Below are positions 31,691-36,942 of a DNA stretch of 36,942 nucleotides, piece after piece (position 1 is the stretch's first letter; every line of letters begins with the position of its first letter). The position numbers were made by a program, and so were the translations under genes. The stretch is taken from positions 1 to 36,942 of the forward strand of contig CAZJBJ010000020.1 of the NCBI GenBank assembly GCA_964544295.1, written 5' to 3'. The notes under the pieces were generated by a model. The model searched no databases and was not told where the DNA came from. It saw only the letters and a program-made list of their open reading frames with translations. The stretch is from JAENVU01 sp964544295. Lineage in GTDB: Bacteria; Actinomycetota; Acidimicrobiia; IMCC26256; JAENVU01.

Positions 31691-32608
31691 GTGCCCATTC
31701 TCGCGGTTCTCCTCGCACTCGCCGCCGCGCTCGTCTTCGCCGTCGGCGCGGTCGCGCAACAGCAGGAAGCGGCGAACATCGAGCACCGCGGCGCGGCGTT
31801 CGTCACCAACCTGCTGAAGAGTCCGCGGTGGTGGGCGGCGACGATCGGCGACAGCTGCGGCTACGTCCTCCAGGCCATCGCGCTCGGTGTGGGTTCGATC
31901 CTCGTCGTCCAACCGCTCCTGATCGTGTCGCTCGTGTTCGCACTCCCGATCGCGGCCCGGTGGAACGCCCGGCCGATCCACCGACGCGAGGTCGTCTGGG
32001 CCATCGTCATCGCCGGGTCCCTCGCGGTGTTCCTCGTCGTCGGCGACCCGGGCGGCGGCCTCGACACGACGCCGTTCCGGCGCTGGATCCCCTCGATGAT
32101 CGCCTGTGGCGTCCTGTGCGTCGTCGGCTTCGGGCTGCTCGCGGCACGCGCCCCGTGGGGCCGCGGCGTCGGCCTCGCCGTGGTGGCCGGCACGCTGTTC
32201 GGTTTCGGTTCGGCGCTCACGAAGTCGATCGTGCACATCATCCCGAACGGGATCGGCGAGATCGTCGGATCCTGGGAGACCTACGCGCTCGTCGTCACCG
32301 GTTTGATCGCGCTCACCTGTCAGCAGCTCGCGTTCCAGGCGGGTTCACTCGAGATCTCGTTCCCGGCCGCGATCGTCCTCGACCCCCTGGTCGGCGTCGC
32401 GGTGGGGATCGCCGCACTGGAGGAGCGCATCCACACCGACGGCCTGGGTTGGATCCTGATCGGGATCAGCGGGGCGGCGATGGTTGCGGGGACACTGGCG
32501 CTCGCCCGCGCCGGTGCGCCCACGCCGACCACAGGAACGGCGGCAGGCACAGCACCACCGTCGCCGCCGCCAGCAGCATCACGTACGTCGTCGGGTTCCC
32601 CGTCTTGA
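31691..32608 (+). CDS. DMT (EamA-like) family transporter (305 aa)
   Basis: About nine or ten hydrophobic helices in two halves, typical of the drug/metabolite transporter superfamily. It begins ILAVLLALAAALVFAVGAVAQQQEA; later family-like pieces are ILVVQPLLIVSLVFALPIAA and, in the second half, SLEISFPAAIVLDPLVGVAVGIAALEERI, where the Glu pair caps a helix as in EamA. The last helix ends near residue 278; the remaining Pro/Ala/Ser-rich tail is encoded where the gene overlaps the convergent permease by 143 bases. The GTG at 31691 is chosen for its TACTGT box; TTG at 31685 is the alternative. Substrate unknown. Confidence 0.88.
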   Translation: MPILAVLLALAAALVFAVGAVAQQQEAANIEHRGAAFVTNLLKSPRWWAATIGDSCGYVLQAIALGVGSILVVQPLLIVSLVFALPIAARWNARPIHRREVVWAIVIAGSLAVFLVVGDPGGGLDTTPFRRWIPSMIACGVLCVVGFGLLAARAPWGRGVGLAVVAGTLFGFGSALTKSIVHIIPNGIGEIVGSWETYALVVTGLIALTCQQLAFQAGSLEISFPAAIVLDPLVGVAVGIAALEERIHTDGLGWILIGISGAAMVAGTLALARAGAPTPTTGTAAGTAPPSPPPAASRTSSGSPS

Positions 32609-33893
32609 GCTGATCCGGTGGGATGAAGCCCAAGGTGAGCGACGCACTCGCCGCCAGCACTCCCGTGCCGCCGACGACCCAGGCGCCGATCGTGCCGCCC
32701 GGTACGCGATAGGGGCGCGGCTGCTCGGGCCGCGTGTGGCGCAGGCGGATGAACGCGGCGAAGACCAACCCGTACATCACCGCGATGATCTGGGCGGTCA
32801 CCGCGGAGAGCATCCAGTAGCTCGTCGACGCGTTGGGCACGAAGATGAAGATCAGCGCGAAGACCGAGCCGCCGATCCCCTGCGCCACGATCAGGCCGAC
32901 CGGGACCCCGTGAGCGTTGAGTCGTCCCATGCGCGCCGGGGCGCCACCGTCGCGTGCGACCGCCGACATCCCTTTCGCCGGGCCGAGGATCCACGGGCTC
33001 AGGTGCGCCAGACCGCCCAACCCGACCAGGAGTGCGAGCGGCCGCAGCATCCACCCGATCCCGAGTCGGTCGAGGCCCCGTTGGAACAGCTCCATCGTGC
33101 CCGACACCAGACTCAACTCGCGGGCCGGGATCACGAACGCCAGGAAGAGTGATCCGACCACCGAGAACACGACGATGACCACGACGGACAACGCGATCGC
33201 CCGGGGGACGGTCCGGCCGGGATCATCGGTGTCACGGGCGTGGAAGCCGGCCATCTCCATGCCGCTGAACAGCAGGATGATGCCGCCCAGGAAGGCGAGG
33301 TTGCCCCACGAGATCTGCGGGACCAGTGCGTGCCGGGAGAACGGGATCTCGGAGCCGTCGCCCGACACGAGCCAGGCGATACCGAGCCCGACGACGAGCA
33401 GCGCGGGCACGATCGAGCCGACCACCGTGCCGACGCCCCCCAACCAGGCCGACGCGCCCGTCCCGCGGAGGTTCACCGCCGTCGCACCCCAGAACATGAC
33501 GAGCATCACGATCACCAGGTACGTCGAGTTGTTCGCGAGCTTCGGATCGACCACGTAGGCGAGGGACGCCGCCATGAACGACAGCACCGTCGGGAACCAC
33601 GGGATGTTCTCGGCGTAGTCGCACCAGACGGCGAGGAAACCGGTCGAGCCGCCGAACGCCTCGCGGACCCACGCGTAGACGCCGCCCTCTTCCGGCCACG
33701 CGGTTCCCAGTTCCGCGGCCACCATGGCGATCGGGACCAGGAACCCCAGGATGGCGATCGCGAACAACGCGAGCATCGACCAGCCGTACACCGCCATCAT
33801 CGGCAGATTCCGGGCGCTGACGATGGCCGCGACGTTGATCGACATGACCCCGACGACGCCGAGGCGTCCGGCGGTCCGTCCGCGTCCACTCAT
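32466..33893 (-). CDS. APC family amino acid permease, GadC-like (475 aa)
   Basis: A twelve-helix amino acid/polyamine/organocation transporter. The first helix GVVGVMSINVAAIVSARNLPMMA, the conserved AAELGTAWPEEGGVYAWVREAFG, and the segment FMAASLAYVVDPKLANN resemble the glutamate/GABA antiporter subgroup. MEMAGFHARDTDDPGRTVPRAI is the usual helix 6-7 loop. The C-terminus HRRGRAPVSPQPSPPR is encoded in the overlap with the DMT gene. It lies 13 bases after the lipoprotein gene on the same strand and may be the third gene of the LysX-like operon. Substrate not determined. Confidence 0.92.
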   Translation of the reverse strand: MSGRGRTAGRLGVVGVMSINVAAIVSARNLPMMAVYGWSMLALFAIAILGFLVPIAMVAAELGTAWPEEGGVYAWVREAFGGSTGFLAVWCDYAENIPWFPTVLSFMAASLAYVVDPKLANNSTYLVIVMLVMFWGATAVNLRGTGASAWLGGVGTVVGSIVPALLVVGLGIAWLVSGDGSEIPFSRHALVPQISWGNLAFLGGIILLFSGMEMAGFHARDTDDPGRTVPRAIALSVVVIVVFSVVGSLFLAFVIPARELSLVSGTMELFQRGLDRLGIGWMLRPLALLVGLGGLAHLSPWILGPAKGMSAVARDGGAPARMGRLNAHGVPVGLIVAQGIGGSVFALIFIFVPNASTSYWMLSAVTAQIIAVMYGLVFAAFIRLRHTRPEQPRPYRVPGGTIGAWVVGGTGVLAASASLTLGFIPPDQLKTGNPTTYVMLLAAATVVLCLPPFLWSAWAHRRGRAPVSPQPSPPR

Positions 33894-33906
33894 CGCCGGC
33901 TCCGAC

Positions 33907-34335
33907 TCACCGGGCGTCGATACGTTCGAGCGCCCGGGTCACCTTCTGCATGACGTCGTGATCCCGAGGCCCGAAGACGGCCACGGTCTGCGGGCCGAAG
34001 GTCCACACCACGCCATCGCGACGGGGGCGGGTCTGGACCTCCAACGCGCGTGCCGCCGCGTCCCGGTCGGTCTCGGTCGCGAAGCGGTCGATCACCACCG
34101 TGACCAGTTCCTCGTGACAGTCGACCCCCACGTTCCACACCGTCGTCTTCGTGGCCTGGTTCGCGAGGCCCGCGGTGTTGGTCAGGCGCGAGCACACCTC
34201 GAGTCCCGAGCGCTCGAGGCTCCGCTCGATGTCCGCCGGCGTCCCGATCGCGAAGTCGGCCCGACTCGAGCCGCAGGCCACCACCAGCAGCGCGACGACA
34301 CCCGCGGTCAACGTGCGGCGGTGTCGAACCCTCAC
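33907..34335 (-). CDS. Small lipoprotein of unknown function (142 aa)
   Basis: The N-terminus MRVRHRRTLTAGVVALLVVAC is a lipoprotein signal with Cys21 as acceptor. The mature part has two further cysteines (VCSRLTN and DCHEEL), a possible disulfide, and a compact alternating pattern with VVIDRFATETDRDAAARALE and WTFGPQTVAVFGPRD, like a small alpha/beta domain. I recognise no family. Its GTG overlaps the stop of the LysX-like gene (GTGA), so the two are translationally coupled; the permease follows after 13 bases. It may support the cell-envelope role of the upstream enzyme. This reading frame lies inside a longer open frame that begins in the LysX-like gene; the overlap start and signal peptide decide the true start. 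Confidence 0.8.
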   Translation of the reverse strand: MRVRHRRTLTAGVVALLVVACGSSRADFAIGTPADIERSLERSGLEVCSRLTNTAGLANQATKTTVWNVGVDCHEELVTVVIDRFATETDRDAAARALEVQTRPRRDGVVWTFGPQTVAVFGPRDHDVMQKVTRALERIDAR

Positions 34336-36942
34336 GCGACCTCGACGGCCGCCTCGGCGGGCGGGAGCGCCACCGGTTCGCTCGCGATCGGCGACGGCAC
34401 CAGGAGCGACCGGCCGAACGGCAACACGAGGAAGCCTTCCGCACCCGCGTAGAGCGCGGCCACGCGCGGGAGGTCCGATGCATCGAGGTACACGATCGAG
34501 CGCGGTAACCACTCGGGGTCGAACTTCTCGTTGAACGTCCGCAGTGACTCGATCTGGAAGTACGGGTTGAGTTTCTTCAGCCCCCAGGCGACCGCGCGCT
34601 GTGCCGCGCCGTGCTGGATGTCGGGATCGAGGAGGCGCCCCCAGGCCGCGAAGTTCATCGACAACCGGCGGATGCCCCGCTCGTCCAGCGCCTCGGCGGT
34701 CTTGGCGATCAGGAACTCGGTCATGCCGTTCGGCGCGTCCGGGTCGTGGCGCATGAGGTCGAGCGTGTACCCCTTGTCGCGGCCGTACGCCGGCACGATC
34801 CGCAAGAACCCCTTCGGGATGCCGGCGGCGTCGAACGCCACACACAGCAGGAACTCGGTGCTCGTGCCCTCCAGATCCTTCGACAGGGTCATCGTGAAGC
34901 CGCGTTCGGCGTTCTTGCCCCGCCACCGGGCGCTGATCTCGTTGAGTGCCTCGATCAGCGACGGCGGCGCGCTGGATTCGGTCATCATCCGGAACGTGTG
35001 GGTCTTCTCGACCCGGCGCACCGCCTGCTGGATCCCCTTCGCACCACCGGTGCGGGCCAGTCGATCACAGCGCAGGATCGCTTCGTCACCCAGATAGATG
35101 TGGCGGAGACCCCGTGACGAGTACATGGCGAGGTCGCCTTCCCGCACCGCGAGGAACGCCGGCTTCCAGGCGTGGGCGCGACAGAAGGCGAGGAACTCGT
35201 CGACGACGAGCGTGATCGACTCCGGGCGTCCGATCGGATCGCCCGACGCCAGACCGTGGCCGGCCATGTAGGTGTAGGCGATCATCGCCTCACCGTCCGA
35301 GGAGAAGAAGAACGACTTGTCGTCGCGCAGCGCGAAGTAGGCCAACGTGTCCCAGCCGTAGTCGCGGACCAAACGGTTGGCGTGCGCCCACTCCTCCTCC
35401 CGGTTGCGGTCGTGCGCCACGAGCGGCCGGAAGATGACGACCACCAGGCCGACCAGACCGAAGATGCCCATCGCCACCAGCGCGGCCGGGTAGAAGTCGT
35501 GGAAGAACGGGTTGGCGTACTCGTAGGGGCCCTGGATGCCGACCAGGCCGAGGGTGACGGTCTCGATGGCACCGCCGAACGTGACCCGGGGGGTGATGTT
35601 CGCGCGGTCGGCGTAGAGCGCGGCGATGCCGAAGCCGTAGACGACGGCCACGTACATCGGGAACAGGCGGAGCAGACGCCAGACCGACGGTGGGTCCGAC
35701 GGCGCGGTGAAACGATCCCGGTGCAGCACCAGCAACAGCAAGAGGACCGCCGAATACCCGGCGGCGACCACGTGCGGACCCTTGGACAGTTCGAGGACCA
35801 CGCTCAGCGCGCTCAGGGCGGTCGCGAGTTGCCAGGCGCGCCGCTTGCCGAGCCGGAGTTGGTCGGCGAGGACGAGGAACGCGAGCCCGATCAGGATGGT
35901 CGCGACGCGACCGGTGATCTTCAGCTCGAACGGCATGATCGTGTTGCGGAGCGGTTCGAGGTTGCGATGCACCCATGGCACCAGCGACGCCACCGACAGC
36001 AACCCGGCGAGCACCATCATCAACGTGATCAGCCGGACCGACAGCCGCGACGGTTCCCGTGGCGGTGGCGGTGCGGCCGCGATCGCGGCGACGGTTGCGT
36101 GGAGTTCGGGCGGCTCGTCGTCCTCCGTCGCGATTCGGCCCTCACCCGACTGCAGCCCGCCCATGCCGGGCTCGGGACGCAGCGTCGGGAACAGGATCAC
36201 CTCGCGGATCGACGGGGTCCCGGTGACGAGCATGACCAGCCGGTCCACCCCGATACCGAGACCGCCCGTCGGCGGCATGCCGTACTCCAACGCCCGCACG
36301 TAGTCGAGGTCGACGTCGCCGGCTTCGGGATCGCCGGCCCGCTTGTGCTTGGCCTCCGCCTCGAACCGTTCGAGCTGGTCGACCGGGTCATTCAACTCGC
36401 TGTAGGCGTTCGCCAACTCGTGCCGGTTGACGACCAGTTCGAACCGCTCGGTGAGCGTCGGATCGTCGCGGTGGGCCCGCGCCAGCGGTGACACCTCGCG
36501 CGGGTGGTCCAACACGAAGGTCGGCTGGACGAGTTTGTCCTCGACGAACGCGTCGTAGACCTCGTTGGTGAGTTTGCCCGCACCCCACTCGGGTTCGAAC
36601 GGGATCTCGAGCCCGCGCAACACCTCGCGCGCAGCTTCGACGTCCATGGCCGGGTGGATGTCCACCCCGGCGTGCTCCTTGATGAGCTCGACCATGGTGG
36701 CCCGGCGGAACGGTGGACTCACGTCGATCGTCTCGTCGCCCGCGGTGACCCGCAGATCGGGCACCACCGCCCGGGTCGACTCGACGACGAGCGCCTCGAC
36801 CAGGTCCATCATGTCGTGGTAGTCGCCGTAGGCCTGGTAGGCCTCGAGCATCGTGAACTCGGGGTTGTGGGTGGTGTCCACGCCTTCGTTGCGGAACACC
36901 CGACCCATCTCGTAGACGCGGTCGAGCCCACCCACGATCAGG
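34332..36942 (-). CDS. lysX: Lysyl-tRNA synthetase fused N-terminally to a phosphatidylglycerol lysyltransferase (5' end outside window)
   Basis: The visible 869 codons begin inside the class II synthetase core: LIVGGLDRVYEMGRVFRNEG and HNPEFTMLEAYQAYGDY (motif 2), AYSELNDPVDQLERFE, and GLGIGVDRLVMLVTG with REVILFPTLRP (motif 3). A linker near fragment residues 255-295 leads to about seven membrane helices (about 297-500). A DUF2156 lysyltransferase domain follows to the end: MAGHGLASGDPIGRP, YLGDEAILRCDRL, RWRGKNAERGFTM, LMRHDPDAPNGMTEFLI and LKKLNPYFQIESL. Lysyl-tRNA would supply lysine for lysyl-phosphatidylglycerol, which lowers membrane charge and gives resistance to cationic peptides. 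Mycobacterial LysX has the opposite domain order. The anticodon-binding domain and start lie beyond the window. Confidence 0.9.
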   Translation of the reverse strand, partial: LIVGGLDRVYEMGRVFRNEGVDTTHNPEFTMLEAYQAYGDYHDMMDLVEALVVESTRAVVPDLRVTAGDETIDVSPPFRRATMVELIKEHAGVDIHPAMDVEAAREVLRGLEIPFEPEWGAGKLTNEVYDAFVEDKLVQPTFVLDHPREVSPLARAHRDDPTLTERFELVVNRHELANAYSELNDPVDQLERFEAEAKHKRAGDPEAGDVDLDYVRALEYGMPPTGGLGIGVDRLVMLVTGTPSIREVILFPTLRPEPGMGGLQSGEGRIATEDDEPPELHATVAAIAAAPPPPREPSRLSVRLITLMMVLAGLLSVASLVPWVHRNLEPLRNTIMPFELKITGRVATILIGLAFLVLADQLRLGKRRAWQLATALSALSVVLELSKGPHVVAAGYSAVLLLLLVLHRDRFTAPSDPPSVWRLLRLFPMYVAVVYGFGIAALYADRANITPRVTFGGAIETVTLGLVGIQGPYEYANPFFHDFYPAALVAMGIFGLVGLVVVIFRPLVAHDRNREEEWAHANRLVRDYGWDTLAYFALRDDKSFFFSSDGEAMIAYTYMAGHGLASGDPIGRPESITLVVDEFLAFCRAHAWKPAFLAVREGDLAMYSSRGLRHIYLGDEAILRCDRLARTGGAKGIQQAVRRVEKTHTFRMMTESSAPPSLIEALNEISARWRGKNAERGFTMTLSKDLEGTSTEFLLCVAFDAAGIPKGFLRIVPAYGRDKGYTLDLMRHDPDAPNGMTEFLIAKTAEALDERGIRRLSMNFAAWGRLLDPDIQHGAAQRAVAWGLKKLNPYFQIESLRTFNEKFDPEWLPRSIVYLDASDLPRVAALYAGAEGFLVLPFGRSLLVPSPIASEPVALPPAEAAVEVA

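Noticed and set aside
30082..31809. Single 575-aa fusion of a cupin with an upstream region on the reverse strand
   Set aside because: Only the last 154 codons look like protein; the upstream part is an out-of-frame shadow of the esterase gene, and the cupin has its own ATG and promoter-like box.

Overview
The window is GC-rich, almost entirely coding DNA with typical actinobacterial content: a LysX-type lysyl-tRNA synthetase/phosphatidylglycerol lysyltransferase, a TAP-like lipoprotein hydrolase, a membrane-tethered antigen-85-like esterase, paired FadE-type acyl-CoA dehydrogenases, a DUF2889 protein and a Ppx/GppA phosphatase with HD domain. I infer Actinomycetota, possibly Acidimicrobiia; there is no rRNA or tRNA gene to fix this. 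No insertion sequence, phage gene or CRISPR array was seen, and no stretch above about 175 bases lacks a gene. It reads as chromosomal DNA rich in acyl-CoA and aromatic/steroid-like catabolism, not a mobile island.

Layout. Positions 1-4545: end of a possible AMP-forming ligase, a cytochrome-b-like membrane protein, a MaoC-type dehydratase half, an alpha/beta hydrolase, a DUF2889 protein and two divergent SDR oxidoreductases, closed by a 16-bp terminator stem. 4631-10395: a secreted aspartate-rich calcium-repeat protein, a class II aldolase/adducin protein, gpmA, an aldehyde dehydrogenase and Ppx/GppA. 10397-15795: a TetR regulator, a truncated thiamine-diphosphate-enzyme-like protein, a TIM-barrel amidohydrolase, a methyltransferase and an acyl-CoA ligase. 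15881-18370: a PAS-PAS-PAS-GGDEF-EAL protein. 18389-21973 (reverse strand): operon of two unequal acyl-CoA dehydrogenases and a biotin-dependent carboxyltransferase. 22055-28526: DEAD-box helicase with an Asn-Gly repeat tail, tyrosine phosphatase plus second amidohydrolase, TAP-like hydrolase and a second aldehyde dehydrogenase. 28627-34335: Ycf46-like AAA ATPase, cupin, esterase, two transporters and a small lipoprotein. 34332 to the right edge: the LysRS/MprF-like fusion, cut by the window.

How the genes fit together. The ligase, acyl-CoA dehydrogenases, MaoC half, SDRs, carboxyltransferase, aldolase-like protein and aldehyde dehydrogenases supply the usual steps of side-chain or ring beta-oxidation, but no single complete pathway is visible. 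A near-identical palindrome in front of the acyl-CoA dehydrogenase operon and of the second amidohydrolase suggests common control, possibly by a TetR-type repressor such as the one at 10397.

Two structural signals stand out. First, the lysyl-tRNA synthetase precedes the membrane and lysyltransferase domains, the reverse of mycobacterial LysX. Second, ten genes have a TAnnnT box 5-9 bases before the start codon, the signature of leaderless transcripts; several start choices here rest on it.
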